This document shows positions 37,966 to 47,458 of a DNA stretch of 64,000 nt, piece by piece (the first letter of the stretch is position 1; every line of letters begins with the position of its first letter). The stretch covers positions 61,205-125,204 of the forward strand of contig JAXIOF010000016.1 of assembly GCA_034190545.1 (NCBI GenBank), read 5' to 3'. Below the pieces are notes generated by a model. It searched no databases. It had not been told where the DNA came from and worked only from the letters and a program-made list of their open reading frames with translations. The position numbers and the translations under genes are program-made. This DNA comes from Candidatus Afararchaeum irisae (lineage in GTDB: Archaea > Halobacteriota > Halobacteria > Halobacteriales > Afararchaeaceae).

Positions 37966-38168
37966 TGGCAATACTAAGAGCAGACGAAATACGCGAGATG
38001 GCTGACGAGGAGATACAGGAGGAGCTCGAGGATCTCGAAGACGAGCTCCTGAGAGCGAAGTCGATGCAGGCGGCGGGAGGAGCTCCCGAGAACCCCGGAA
38101 GGATAGGCGAGCTCAAACGCACGATAGCACGTATAAAGACGATACAGAACGAAAGACAGAACGAGTAA
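37965..38168 (+). CDS. rpl29: 50S ribosomal protein L29
   Basis: This 67-residue helical-hairpin protein ([63 protein letters not shown]) sits beside L23 at the tunnel exit. The ATG overlaps the S3 stop by one base (TGATG); a GTG at 37962 is the less likely alternative. Its stop overlaps the rnp1 start (TAATG). Confidence 0.96.
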   Translation: MAILRADEIREMADEEIQEELEDLEDELLRAKSMQAAGGAPENPGRIGELKRTIARIKTIQNERQNE

Positions 38169-38458
38169 TGGAAGACGTCACCCCCCTCCCCACGTCCGAC
38201 AACATACTCCGCCACGAGCTCATAGGTCTCGACGTAGAAGTAGTCGAGTCGCCCGACGAGACTCTGGTGGGTACTCACGGACGTCTTATCTACGAGACTC
38301 ACAGGAGTCTCGAGATCAAGTCCGACGGCGAGACGAAGACCGTCCCCAAGAAAGGGCACGGATTCGTCTTCGACCTCGGCTCCGAGAGGGAGAGGGTGAG
38401 GGTAGAAGGTGACGCGATCCACGAAAGTCCTGCCGACCGTACGAAAACAACGAGATAA
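38168..38458 (+). CDS. rnp1: RNase P protein component 1 (Pop4/p29)
   Basis: This 96-residue protein (LPTSDNILRHELIGLDVEVVESPDETLVGTHGRLIYETHRSLEIKSDGETKTVPKKGHGFVFDL) has the Sm-like fold of archaeal p29. It pairs with Rpp21 to help the specificity domain of RNase P RNA. Its place between L29 and S17 is conserved in archaea. The other two RNase P proteins are at 7.5-8.7 kb. Confidence 0.95.
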   Translation: MEDVTPLPTSDNILRHELIGLDVEVVESPDETLVGTHGRLIYETHRSLEIKSDGETKTVPKKGHGFVFDLGSERERVRVEGDAIHESPADRTKTTR

Positions 38459-38468
38459 CAAAGATAAG

Positions 38469-38798
38469 ATGTCAGCAAACATAGGATTTGACGTTCCGGA
38501 GCCCGACGAGACGTGCTCCGACGACAACTGTCCGTTCCACGGCACCCTAGGTGTCCGCGGTACGGTCGTAGAGGGAGAAGTCGCGAGCGACAAGATGGAC
38601 AAGACGGCGGTCGTCGAGAGGGAGCACGACGTCAACGTTCCGAAGTACGACAGACAGATGAGACGGAGGTCACGCATATCCGCACACTCCCCTCCCTGCC
38701 TCGATCCCGAGGAGGGCGACACGGTGAGAGTCGCGGAGTGCAGACCTCTGAGCAAGACGAAGAACTTCGTCGTAATAGAAGTAGTGGAGGAAGAATAA
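38469..38798 (+). CDS. rps17: 30S ribosomal protein S17
   Basis: This 109-residue protein starts [52 protein letters not shown]. The [10 protein letters not shown] segment is the archaeal N-terminal feature before the OB fold. A longer frame from 38409 would overlap rnp1 by 50 nt with a basic peptide and was not used. The stop overlaps rpl14 (TAATG). Confidence 0.97.
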   Translation: MSANIGFDVPEPDETCSDDNCPFHGTLGVRGTVVEGEVASDKMDKTAVVEREHDVNVPKYDRQMRRRSRISAHSPPCLDPEEGDTVRVAECRPLSKTKNFVVIEVVEEE

Positions 38799-39196
38799 TG
38801 AAAGCAGTAGCAGCCGACATACCACGACCCCTCACGAAGGGAACGAAGCTCAACTGCGCCGACAACACTGGCGCACGTGAGCTACGTCTCATAAGCGCGA
38901 AGAACTACGGAGGATCTAGGAGGAGACAGCCCAAGGCTGGACTCGGAGACGTCGTAGTAGTTAGTGTGACGAAGGGCGACCCCGACATGAGAAGGCAGGT
39001 TCTCGAAGCCGTCGTAGTTAGACAGAAGAAGGGCTTCAAGAGACCCGACGGAACGCGTGTCAAGTTCGAAGAGAACGCCGCTGTCATAATCGACGAGAAC
39101 GAAGAGCCGAGAGGAACAGAGATACGCGGTCCGATATCGCGCGAGGTCGCCGAGAGGTTCGGTATGATAGCCAGCACCGCGAACATGATAGTCTAA
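38798..39196 (+). CDS. rpl14: 50S ribosomal protein L14
   Basis: This 132-residue protein ([60 protein letters not shown]) contacts 16S rRNA across the subunit interface. The ATG overlaps the S17 stop. A longer frame from 38513 is only an upstream extension inside rps17. Confidence 0.97.
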   Translation: MKAVAADIPRPLTKGTKLNCADNTGARELRLISAKNYGGSRRRQPKAGLGDVVVVSVTKGDPDMRRQVLEAVVVRQKKGFKRPDGTRVKFEENAAVIIDENEEPRGTEIRGPISREVAERFGMIASTANMIV

Positions 39197-39208
39197 TAGG
39201 TGAACAGA

Positions 39209-39568
39209 ATGACTACACAGCAACCACGTAAACAGAGAAAGCAGAAGGACGAAGCACCTCTACACGAGAGACACAGCTTCGTCCACGCGACCCTCAGCGA
39301 CGATCTCCGTGACGAGTACGGCACGAGGAGAGTCAGAGTCAGTGAGGGCGACACCGTCGAGGTCATGAGAGGCGACGACGCCGGAGAGACAGGAGAGGTA
39401 CTCGGAGTCGACCTCGACTCTGCGAAGGTAGAGGTCGAGGGAGTCACTGTCGAGAAAGCCGACGGAGAGGAAGTGCCGCGTATGGTAGACGCGTCGAACC
39501 TCCGTGTTACGGATCTCGACCTCGAAGACCCCGAGAGAGAGGACAGGATCAGACGAGGTGGTGACTGA
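39209..39568 (+). CDS. rpl24: 50S ribosomal protein L24
   Basis: This 119-residue KOW-domain protein begins MTTQQPRKQRKQKDEAPLHERHSFVHATLSDDLRDEYGTRRVRVSEGDTVEVMRGDDAGETGEVL. I used ATG 39209, which has TAGGTGA a few nt upstream; the in-frame GTG at 39200 lies inside that site. The stop overlaps S4e (TGATG). Confidence 0.97.
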   Translation: MTTQQPRKQRKQKDEAPLHERHSFVHATLSDDLRDEYGTRRVRVSEGDTVEVMRGDDAGETGEVLGVDLDSAKVEVEGVTVEKADGEEVPRMVDASNLRVTDLDLEDPEREDRIRRGGD

Positions 39569-40281
39569 TGACACACCAGAAACGTCTCTCAGCACCCTCG
39601 TCCTGGCCCATAGAGAGGAAGAGCTACGTATTCACCGTCTCGCCCCAAGCGGGTCCCCACGGTGAAGAGGGTGTTCCCCTCGTAGTTCTACTCAGAGACG
39701 TAGTCGAATACGTCGAGAACGCGAAGGAAGCACGTTACGCCCTCGAAAACGACTCGGTCGTCATAAACGGAGAGCCCGCCGACGACATACGTACCCCGAT
39801 AGGTATGTTCGACATCGTCGCCTTCCCCGAGATGGACGAGTACTACCGCGTATTCCCCGGGGAGGGTGGACGTCTCTCGCTCACCTCGATAGACGAGGAC
39901 GCCGCGACGACGAAGCTCGCCAAGATCACGGACAAGACCCAGATAAAGGGAGGCGAGACACAGCTCAATCTCCACAACGGAGACAACCTACTCGTCGAAG
40001 ACGACGTCTACTCGACAGACGACTCAGTAGTCGTAGACGTCGAGACCGACGAGATAGTCGACCACTTCGTCTTCGACGAGGGTCGCGCCGTCACAGCCGT
40101 AGACGGAAAGCACTCGGGAGAGGTCGGAAAGCTAGTCGAGATACGTATCACCGAGGGTTCGAGCCCTAACACGATAGTCGCCGAACGTGACGACGGTACG
40201 ACGTTCGAGACAGTAGAGGAGTACGTCTTCGTGATAGGCGAATCGCTTACGAGCTTAGAGGAACAGGAGGCTGACGAATAA
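39568..40281 (+). CDS. rps4e: 30S ribosomal protein S4e
   Basis: This 237-residue archaeal/eukaryotic protein has an S4 RNA-binding domain early (VPLVVLLRDVVEYVENAKEARYALENDSVVINGEPADDIRTPIGMFDIVAFPEMDEYYRV), a central domain and a C-terminal KOW motif (DGKHSGEVGKLVEI). It has no bacterial orthologue at this operon position. One-base overlaps join it to L24 and L5. Confidence 0.97.
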   Translation: MTHQKRLSAPSSWPIERKSYVFTVSPQAGPHGEEGVPLVVLLRDVVEYVENAKEARYALENDSVVINGEPADDIRTPIGMFDIVAFPEMDEYYRVFPGEGGRLSLTSIDEDAATTKLAKITDKTQIKGGETQLNLHNGDNLLVEDDVYSTDDSVVVDVETDEIVDHFVFDEGRAVTAVDGKHSGEVGKLVEIRITEGSSPNTIVAERDDGTTFETVEEYVFVIGESLTSLEEQEADE

Positions 40282-40799
40282 TGAGTCTCGAAGAGATACA
40301 CGAGATGAGGAAGCCGAAGATAGAGAAGGTCGTCGTCAACATGTCGATAGGAGAAGGTGGTGTCGACCTCAGAAACGCAGAGGAGATAGTCGAGGAGATC
40401 ACGGGACAGCAGACCGTGAGGACGAACGCGAAACAGAGCGTCCCGTCGTTCGGGATACGCCAGGGCGATCCCATAGGCTGTAAGACGACCCTCAGAGGCG
40501 ACGACGCTAAGGAGTTCCTCGATGAGGCACTCGGAATAGCCGGCTCGCTCGACTCGAACCAGTTCGACGAGTTCGGTAACTTCTCGTTCGGAATCGAGGA
40601 GCACACTCAGTTCGAGGAGATGGAGTACGACCCCGACATAGGAATATTCGGCATGGACGTGACTGTCACGATGGAAAGGAAGGGCAAACGCGTCGAGAAA
40701 CGCAGGAAACAGTCACGTAAGATCCCCGAGAAGCAGCGCCTCAACACGGAAGACGCGACTGCGTTCGTAGAGGAAGAGTTCGAGGTGAGCATAGAATGA
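40281..40799 (+). CDS. rpl5: 50S ribosomal protein L5
   Basis: This 172-residue protein ([65 protein letters not shown]) binds 5S rRNA in the central protuberance. The fold continues with [39 protein letters not shown]. Its stop overlaps the S14 start by 4 nt. Confidence 0.97.
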   Translation: MSLEEIHEMRKPKIEKVVVNMSIGEGGVDLRNAEEIVEEITGQQTVRTNAKQSVPSFGIRQGDPIGCKTTLRGDDAKEFLDEALGIAGSLDSNQFDEFGNFSFGIEEHTQFEEMEYDPDIGIFGMDVTVTMERKGKRVEKRRKQSRKIPEKQRLNTEDATAFVEEEFEVSIE

Positions 40800-40972
40800 G
40801 CGAGACTGAGACAGAGGCTGAGACAGAGGAAGAGACGCCGGAGACAGGAAACACCCACGAGTGTCAGAGATGTGGACGGAAGGAAGGTCTTGTGTCGAGG
40901 TACAACATCTACCTCTGCAGACAGTGCTTCCGTGAGGTCGCACGCGACATGGGTGCGAAGAAGTACAACTAA
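40796..40972 (+). CDS. rps14: 30S ribosomal protein S14, zinc type
   Basis: This 58-residue protein has CQRC (C23, C26) and CRQC (C41, C44), a complete zinc ribbon, and ends [14 protein letters not shown]. The first 20 residues are an acidic T/E repeat absent from most S14 proteins. It starts at the ATGA overlap with L5 and ends before the AGGTGATA site of rps8. It is too short for many ORF cut-offs. Confidence 0.96.
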   Translation: MSETETEAETEEETPETGNTHECQRCGRKEGLVSRYNIYLCRQCFREVARDMGAKKYN

Positions 40973-40986
40973 ACACAGGTGATAAA

Positions 40987-41379
40987 ATGACGATGTCAGA
41001 CCCGCTTGCGAACGCGCTCTCGGCGATAGAGAACGCCGAGAAGGTCGGCAAGCTAGAGTGCACGATAGAGCCCGCTTCGAACAGCATAGGCAACGTCCTC
41101 GGGGTTCTCCACGACCAGGGATTCATAGAGAGCTTCGAGTTCGTTGACGACGGTAAGGCAGGCAAGTTCGACGTAGAGCTGAGCGGTGGAATAAACGAAT
41201 GTGGAGCTGTCAAGCCGAAGTACACAGTCTCGAAGGACGAGTACGAGAAATGGGAGAAACGTTACCTCCCCGGTAGGGACTACGGCTCTCTGATAGTCAC
41301 AACGAGCCACGGTGTCATGAGCCATTACGAGGCTCGTGAGGAAGGCGTCGGAGGACAGCTCCTCGCTTACGTATACTAA
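40987..41379 (+). CDS. rps8: 30S ribosomal protein S8
   Basis: This 130-residue protein ([53 protein letters not shown]) ends with the conserved [35 protein letters not shown]. It is a primary binder of the 16S central domain. CAGGTGATAAA precedes the ATG at 40987; a second in-frame ATG two codons on is possible. Confidence 0.97.
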   Translation: MTMSDPLANALSAIENAEKVGKLECTIEPASNSIGNVLGVLHDQGFIESFEFVDDGKAGKFDVELSGGINECGAVKPKYTVSKDEYEKWEKRYLPGRDYGSLIVTTSHGVMSHYEAREEGVGGQLLAYVY

Positions 41380-41391
41380 GAGGTGACAAGA

Positions 41392-41928
41392 ATGAAAGAA
41401 GTAGTCATAGAAGTTCCGGACGAAGTCGACGTCGAGAAAGACCTCGACAGACTGACGGTGAGCGGTCCCAACGGCACCGTCGAGAGAACCTACTCGTACC
41501 CCGGCGTAGACGTCGAGGTCGAAGACGGCGACGTAGTCGTTAGCACAGAGAAGGACAGACGTAAGCCCCTCGCCACTGTCGGGTCGTTCGAGAGCGAGAT
41601 CGAGAACGACATAAAGGGAGTCACTGAGGGCTTCGAGTACAAGATGAAGGTACTCTACAGCCATTTCCCGATGCAGGTCGAGGTCAAGGGCGACGTAGTC
41701 GAGATACGTAACTTCCTCGGCGAGAAACACCCGAGGGAAGCCGAGATACTCGGCGAGACACAGGTCGAGGTTCAGGACGAGGAGATCACTCTGACAGGAC
41801 CTGACAAGGAAGCCGTCGGACAGACTGCTGCGAACATAGAACAGCAGACACGTATAAACGACAAGGACATACGTGCTTTCCAGGACGGCGTCTACATAAC
41901 AGAGAAGGCAGGAAAGGAGGTAGTATAA
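41392..41928 (+). CDS. rpl6: 50S ribosomal protein L6
   Basis: This 178-residue protein ([94 protein letters not shown]) has the two L6 repeats and lies near the factor-binding site. The ATG at 41392 follows GAGGTGACAAGA; the in-frame GTG at 41383 lies in that ribosome-binding site. Confidence 0.97.
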   Translation: MKEVVIEVPDEVDVEKDLDRLTVSGPNGTVERTYSYPGVDVEVEDGDVVVSTEKDRRKPLATVGSFESEIENDIKGVTEGFEYKMKVLYSHFPMQVEVKGDVVEIRNFLGEKHPREAEILGETQVEVQDEEITLTGPDKEAVGQTAANIEQQTRINDKDIRAFQDGVYITEKAGKEVV

Positions 41929-41929
41929 G

Positions 41930-42616
41930 ATGGCAGACGCAGACCAACTTACCGAGATAGACGGAGTCGGAGAGTCGAAGGCTGACGCTCTGAGAGACGC
42001 TGGATACGAGACCGTCGACGACGTCAGGAGGGCGTCACAGGAGGATCTCTCCGAGGTCGACGAGATAGGAAAGGCACTCGCCGCACGTATAAAGGCGGAC
42101 GTCGGAAGCCTCGAAGTCGAGGAGGAAGCCGTAGAGGAGATAGAGGAAGAAGCAGAGGAAGCCGAGGCTGGAGAACGTATAACCGCACGTGGTCTCTCCG
42201 ACAAGACCCCCGACCTCAACGACGAAGAGGAGAGGCTCCTCAACGTCAAGAAGCGTCAGAAGGCGAGCAAGCCCGACTTCAACAGGCAGGATCACCACAA
42301 GATGAAGAGAAACCCGTCGTCTTGGAGGAGACCCAAGGGCGGACTCTCGAAGCAGAGAAGAGGAGTCAAGGGCAGAGGCAAGACAGCAGGAGTCGGCTTC
42401 CGATCGCCCAAGGAGGTCAGAGACCTCCATCCGAGCGGATTCGAGGAGGTACGTGTCGAACGTCCCGAGGATCTCGAAGGAGTCGACCCCTCGACCCAGG
42501 CGGTACGTATAGGAGGCTCTGTAGGTGGCAGAAAGAGAGAGAGAATAGAGGAGAAGGCGGTCGAGAACGAGATACGTGTTCTCAACCCCACGTACATAGA
42601 GGAGGCTGAAGAATGA
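41930..42616 (+). CDS. rpl32e: 50S ribosomal protein L32e with N-terminal HhH extension
   Basis: This 228-residue protein has the L32e core in its second half ([61 protein letters not shown]). The first 60 residues resemble a helix-hairpin-helix unit ([48 protein letters not shown]), followed by a Glu-rich linker. A long N-terminal domain is known in haloarchaeal L32e. Confidence 0.96.
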   Translation: MADADQLTEIDGVGESKADALRDAGYETVDDVRRASQEDLSEVDEIGKALAARIKADVGSLEVEEEAVEEIEEEAEEAEAGERITARGLSDKTPDLNDEEERLLNVKKRQKASKPDFNRQDHHKMKRNPSSWRRPKGGLSKQRRGVKGRGKTAGVGFRSPKEVRDLHPSGFEEVRVERPEDLEGVDPSTQAVRIGGSVGGRKRERIEEKAVENEIRVLNPTYIEEAEE

Positions 42617-43056
42617 CTGACCTAAAGACACAGAAACGTCTCGCTTCCGACATACTCGGCTGTGGAAAGAACCGAGTCTGGCTCGACCCCGACGCACAGT
42701 CGGAGATAGCCGAGGCAATCACGCGAGAGGACGTCAGAGACCTCATAGACGAGGGTAGCATAAAGGCGAAGGAGAAGAAGGGAGTCTCACGTGGACGCGC
42801 TCGTGAGAGAGACGAGAAGAGAGAGTACGGTCACAAGAAGGGACAGGGTAAGCGCAGCGGAAAGCAGGGCGCGCGTAACCCCGAGAAGGACGAGTGGGAG
42901 TCGAAGATACGGGCACAGAGGAAGGCTCTGAAGGAGATGCGCGAGAACGACGAGATAACACCTTCTGAGTTCCGTGAGCTCTACAGAATGGCAAAAGGCG
43001 GAGAGTTCAGAAGTGTACGTTATCTCAAAAACTACGTAGAAGGAATGGAGGAGTAA
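42613..43056 (+). CDS. rpl19e: 50S ribosomal protein L19e
   Basis: This 147-residue helical protein ([109 protein letters not shown]) is found in archaea and eukaryotes. It overlaps rpl32e by 4 nt. Confidence 0.97.
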   Translation: MTDLKTQKRLASDILGCGKNRVWLDPDAQSEIAEAITREDVRDLIDEGSIKAKEKKGVSRGRARERDEKREYGHKKGQGKRSGKQGARNPEKDEWESKIRAQRKALKEMRENDEITPSEFRELYRMAKGGEFRSVRYLKNYVEGMEE

Positions 43057-43057
43057 C

Positions 43058-43605
43058 ATGGCAACAAAACCCAACTACAAGGTTCCGATGAGACGCAGGC
43101 GCGAGGGTAAGACGGATTACCAGCAACGTCTACGTCTCCTCAAGAGCGGAAAGCCGCGTCTAGTCGTAAGGAAGAGCAACAAGCACACTACGGTACAGAT
43201 AGTCACAGCGGGAGCCGACGGAGACTACACAGAGGCGAAGGCTGATACATCAGACCTCGCGGAGTACGGCTGGGAAGCCCCGACCGGAAACCTTCCCGCG
43301 GCGTACCTCGCAGGCTTCCTCGCGGGAGTCAGAGGTCTCGACGAGGGATTCGACGAGGCTGTCGCCGACATAGGTCTCAACCCCGTGACGCCCGGTAACA
43401 GGGTCTTTGCAGCGGTAATGGGAGCCTCCGACGCAGGACTCGAAGTCCCCCACGGAGACGACGTCGTTCCGTCGTGGGAACGTGTCAGAGGAGAGCACAT
43501 AGCCGAGTACGACGGACTGGAGTACACCTCCGACGACGTCGGCATAGACTCCGACGAGCTCCCCGAACATTTCGATCAGGTACTTGAAACACTGGAGGAA
43601 GAAGC

Positions 43606-43609
<4 letters not shown>
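43058..43609 (+). CDS. rpl18: 50S ribosomal protein L18
   Basis: This 183-residue protein ([77 protein letters not shown]) binds 5S rRNA together with L5. It overlaps the S5 start by 4 nt. Confidence 0.97.
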
Positions 43610-44252
<643 letters not shown>

Positions 44253-44253
<1 letters not shown>

Positions 44254-44756
44254 TGAGCGCAGAAGCAGAATCAGAATCCGAGCAAGAAGAGGTCGGCTGT
44301 TACGCAGTCGTACAGGTACGTGGCGAGGTCAACATGAGCTCGGGTGTGAGAGACACACTCGACATGCTCAGCCTAGGAGACGTCAACAGCTGTACCATCA
44401 GACCCGCGACGGGGTCTGTCGAGGGGATGCTCCACAAGGTCAACGACTACGTCGCATACGGTACCCCGAGCGCCGAGACTGTCGCCGAGCTAGTCGAGAC
44501 TAGAGGCGAGACCGAGGACGGAGACTCGGTTACTGACGGCTACATAGACGAGAACACCGAGTACTCATCTGTCGAGGAGTTCGCCGAGGCAGTCGTAGAA
44601 GGAGACACCGACCTCAAGGAGGCGGGTCTGAGAACACGTCTCGGACTCCATCCCCCAAGAGGCGGACACTCGGGAATAAAGAAGAGCTACAAGCAGGGTG
44701 GAGTCCTCGGAAGCCACGGTAACGAGATAGACGACCTACTCAGGAGGATGAGATAA
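44253..44756 (+). CDS. rpl30: 50S ribosomal protein L30
   Basis: This 167-residue archaeal-length L30 begins with an acidic stretch, then GCYAVVQVRGEVNMSSGVRDTLDMLSLGDVNSCTIRPATGSVEGMLHKVNDYVAYGTPSAETV and ends LRTRLGLHPPRGGHSGIKKSYKQGGVLGSHGNEIDDLLRRMR. It overlaps the S5 stop by one base (TAATG). Confidence 0.96.
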
Positions 44757-44757
44757 G

Positions 44758-45216
44758 ATGTCTAGAGACTCTAAGAAACGCGGACGCGGATCGAGAACAC
44801 ACGGCGGAGGTACTCAGAAGAACCGACGTGGAGGAGGAAACAGAGGTGGAAGAGGAGACGCTGGACGTGACAAACACGAGAAGTTCAGCCATCCCGACCT
44901 CGGAAAACACGGCTTCCAGCGACCCCAGAAGGTTCAGAAAGAGGTCGCGACAGCCGACATAGGCGAGATAGACCAGAAGGTCTACGAACTCGTCGACGAG
45001 GGAGTTATCGAGGAGACAGACGACGGCTACGAGGTAGACGCCGACGAGATAGGTGTCGACAAGATACTCGGCGGAGGACAGGTTCGTAACAGCCTCGTCG
45101 TCCGTGCCGACGACTTCTCCGACTCCGCCGTCGAGAAGATAGAGGAAGCCGGCGGTGAGGTCATAGAGACAGGTGAGTCGGAAGAAGACGAAGACAGCGA
45201 AGAAAACAAGAACTAA
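44758..45216 (+). CDS. rpl15: 50S ribosomal protein L15
   Basis: This 152-residue protein begins SRDSKKRGRGSRTHGGGTQKNRRGGGNRGGRGDAGRDKHEKFSHPDLGKHGFQRPQKV, the Gly/Arg-rich extension that penetrates 23S rRNA, followed by a globular domain and an acidic tail. It precedes secY, as in nearly all prokaryotes. Confidence 0.96.
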   Translation: MSRDSKKRGRGSRTHGGGTQKNRRGGGNRGGRGDAGRDKHEKFSHPDLGKHGFQRPQKVQKEVATADIGEIDQKVYELVDEGVIEETDDGYEVDADEIGVDKILGGGQVRNSLVVRADDFSDSAVEKIEEAGGEVIETGESEEDEDSEENKN

Positions 45217-45244
45217 GGCGGAGACCGAAAACATAACCTAAAAG

Positions 45245-46723
45245 ATGGGAGTAACAGACGCATTCGAACCGATCCTACTCAGGATGCCAAGCGTCGACGG
45301 ACCCGACCGTCACGTTCCTTTCAAGAACAAGCTCTACTGGACGTTCGGCGTCCTCGTTCTCTACTTCGCTCTGACGAACGTGACTTTGTTCGGCGTGTCG
45401 AGTAGTAGCGACCTGTTTGGACAGTTCAGATCGATACTCGCGGGAGCACAGGGATCGATACTACATCTCGGAATTGGTCCCATAGTCACCGCGAGCATCG
45501 TCCTCCAGCTACTCAGCGGCGCCGACCTCATGCCCATCGACACTGAGACACCAAGGGGGCAGGCTCTCTACCAGGGGACACAGAAGTTCCTCGTAGTCGT
45601 GATGTCGGTAGTCACAGCTATACCGATGGTCTTCGGAGGCTTCCTCCAGCCTAGCCAGAAGATAGCCAGCACGCTTGGAATACCCGCCGCCGCGCTCTCG
45701 TGGATAATATTCGTCCAGGTCGTCTTAGGAGGTATACTCATACTCTTCTTCGACGAGATTATCTCGAAATGGGGAGTCGGAAGCGGTGTCGGTCTCTTCA
45801 TTATAGCCGGAATATCCCAGCAGATGATAGGAGGAGTATTCGACTGGCATCTCGGTCAGGACGGTCTCCCGACGGGTATCATCTTCAGATGGTACTATAT
45901 ATTCTCGGGGCAGGCTGACCTCGGCTTCGCTCTCACGAGTACACAGGGAATACAGTTCCTCCTCATAAACGGAGGACAGATACTCTTCGTGCTCACGACG
46001 GTGATAATATTCGCAATAATCCTCTACGCCGAGTCGGTGAGGATAGAGATTCCACTATCACACTCCCGCGTCAAGGGTGCGCGAGGACAGTACCCCGTTA
46101 AGCTAATATACGCGAGCACCCTCCCGCTGATATTCGTGCGTGCAGTTCAAGCAAACGTCCAGATGGTGGGGCGCGTCCTCTACCAGCAGGGATTCCGGCC
46201 TGAGTGGTTCGCAGTCTATCCGTCGGGGTCGACACAGCCCACCTCGGGTCTGATGTACTACCTCACGCCGATACAGGCTCCGACCGACTGGATGTGGTGG
46301 CTCCCCGGAGGACCCACTCAGGCAGCCTGGAAGGTATTCCTACGTATGGGAATCGATGCTGTGGTTCTCGTAGGAGGCGGTGCTATGTTCGCTGTCTTCT
46401 GGGTCGAGACAGCCGACATGGGACCCGACGCAGTCGCACAGAAGATACAGAACTCAGGGATGGAGATACCCGGATTCCGGCGTAATGCAGGAGTCATAGA
46501 GAAGGTTATGGAACGTTACATACCACAGGTCACCGTCATAGGTGGTGCCCTAATGGGACTCCTCGCCGTTATGGCGAACATGCTCGGAACCATAGGAGGC
46601 GTCACCGGAACCGGACTCCTCATCACGGTATCAATCACCCACAAGCTCTACGAGGAGATAGCGGAGGAACAGCTCATGGAGATGCACCCGATGATGCGGA
46701 AGATGTTTGGATCGGAGGCGTGA
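45245..46723 (+). CDS. secY: Preprotein translocase subunit SecY
   Basis: This 492-residue membrane protein forms the protein-conducting channel with SecE and SecG. About ten hydrophobic segments are visible. The plug/second-helix region reads GAQGSILHLGIGPIVTASIVLQLL, and RIEIPLSHSRVKGARGQYPVKLIYASTLPLIF matches the cytoplasmic loop that binds the ribosome and SecA in bacteria. It is the last gene of the superoperon; a 28-nt gap separates it from rpl15. Confidence 0.97.
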   Translation: MGVTDAFEPILLRMPSVDGPDRHVPFKNKLYWTFGVLVLYFALTNVTLFGVSSSSDLFGQFRSILAGAQGSILHLGIGPIVTASIVLQLLSGADLMPIDTETPRGQALYQGTQKFLVVVMSVVTAIPMVFGGFLQPSQKIASTLGIPAAALSWIIFVQVVLGGILILFFDEIISKWGVGSGVGLFIIAGISQQMIGGVFDWHLGQDGLPTGIIFRWYYIFSGQADLGFALTSTQGIQFLLINGGQILFVLTTVIIFAIILYAESVRIEIPLSHSRVKGARGQYPVKLIYASTLPLIFVRAVQANVQMVGRVLYQQGFRPEWFAVYPSGSTQPTSGLMYYLTPIQAPTDWMWWLPGGPTQAAWKVFLRMGIDAVVLVGGGAMFAVFWVETADMGPDAVAQKIQNSGMEIPGFRRNAGVIEKVMERYIPQVTVIGGALMGLLAVMANMLGTIGGVTGTGLLITVSITHKLYEEIAEEQLMEMHPMMRKMFGSEA

Positions 46724-46817
46724 CCTCAGTAACACGGCTCACTCCGCCCGCGGTGTAGAGAGATTAGAAAGGTTTTAGAAAAGACAGCCCCAACTTGGTT
46801 ATGTAACTGGAGTGTGA

Positions 46818-46892
46818 GGGTCCATAGCTCAGTCCGGTTAGAGCGCTCGGCTCATAACCGAGTGGTCGACGGTTCAAATCCGTCTGGACCCA
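46818..46892 (+). tRNA. tRNA with CAT anticodon (Met elongator or Ile2)
   Basis: Acceptor arms GGGTCCA/TGGACCC pair fully with discriminator A. The anticodon stem CTCGG/CCGAG encloses CTCATAA, giving CAT at 46853-46855. The initiator signature of three G:C pairs in the anticodon stem is absent, so it is not initiator tRNA. It is either elongator tRNA-Met or tRNA-Ile whose C34 is modified to agmatidine to read ATA. Sequence alone does not settle this. Confidence 0.9.
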
Positions 46893-46957
46893 TGTGTTTT
46901 TCTCATACTTCGGGACTCAACTGAAACTGTAACTGTATTCATCGTCAATCAACCGAA

Positions 46958-47167
46958 TCAAGGACCCTCTTCGAGCTTTACGACGTTGGTAGCGTCCTTA
47001 TGTCCCTCGTAGTAGTAGACTTTCTCCGAGGGAATATACCTCACGACGCCTTTCTCGTCGCCCGCGGATATCTTCCAGCATCTCCTGCGCTCGTCGTAAT
47101 GTATGTCGTCTCTGTCGCCGTGGTAGACCTTCGCCCCGTTGGGCGTCTCATAGACTAGCTTCGGCAT
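46958..47167 (-). CDS. Small hypothetical protein
   Basis: This 69-residue protein starts MPKLVYETPNGAKVYHGDRDDIHYDERRRCWKISAG and has a Tyr-rich end (EKVYYYEGHKDATNVVKLEEG). It looks like a small beta-sheet domain. No family is recognised. The start at 47167 was preferred over the open frame up to 47362, whose extra part is Ser-rich and lies antisense to the next gene. It is divergent from the gene at 47247. Confidence 0.6.
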   Translation of the reverse strand: MPKLVYETPNGAKVYHGDRDDIHYDERRRCWKISAGDEKGVVRYIPSEKVYYYEGHKDATNVVKLEEGP

Positions 47168-47246
47168 ACCGTATAAGACTCGTGATGATACGAAAGTCTT
47201 CGGCAGATACTTGGTTGGGAGACCGACTACTGTCTCTGACACTGAC

Positions 47247-47441
47247 ATGGAGACGGAAAGACAGAACCAGACGGGCTTCGACTGGCTCTCACTCGATGAC
47301 GACGAGGAGGTCAACAAGGAGGTCAGCCGGCGTACCCAGGAGTCAGAGGACTCGGATACCAAGGACGAGATGACGAGACAGATACTCGAAGAGATAAGGA
47401 GGACGCGTAAGGCAGTCGAGTCGATCGACGAGAAGCTCTAA
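47247..47441 (+). CDS. Small hypothetical coiled-coil protein
   Basis: This 64-residue acidic protein starts METERQNQTGFDWLSLDDDEEVNKEV and ends with a helical, probably coiled-coil stretch (DEMTRQILEEIRRTRKAVESIDEKL). No family is recognised. The start chosen leaves an 80-nt gap to the divergent gene. Its stop is the first unit of a tandem TAAGC repeat shared with the convergent RecJ-like gene. Confidence 0.6.
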   Translation: METERQNQTGFDWLSLDDDEEVNKEVSRRTQESEDSDTKDEMTRQILEEIRRTRKAVESIDEKL

Positions 47442-47458
47442 GCTAAGCTAAGCTAAGA
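47439..47458. repeat. Tandem TAAGC pentanucleotide between convergent stops
   Basis: Three complete TAAGC units followed by TAAGA lie between the stop of the small plus-strand gene and the stop of the minus-strand RecJ-like gene. Because five is not a multiple of three, the repeat places stops in several frames on both strands. It provides the actual stop codons of both genes. Confidence 0.7.

Noticed and set aside
37628..38755. Long minus-strand open frame (375 codons) opposite S3, L29, rnp1 and S17
   Set aside because: It is antisense to clearly recognised ribosomal genes and has an unlikely composition. The host bias against T-first codons leaves antisense frames open.
41053..42249. Minus-strand open frame (398 codons) across S8, L6 and L32e
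   Set aside because: Antisense shadow of three ribosomal protein genes.
46958..47362. Long form of the small minus-strand gene
   Set aside because: The upstream 65 codons are Ser-rich, lie antisense to the divergent gene and lack a plausible start.
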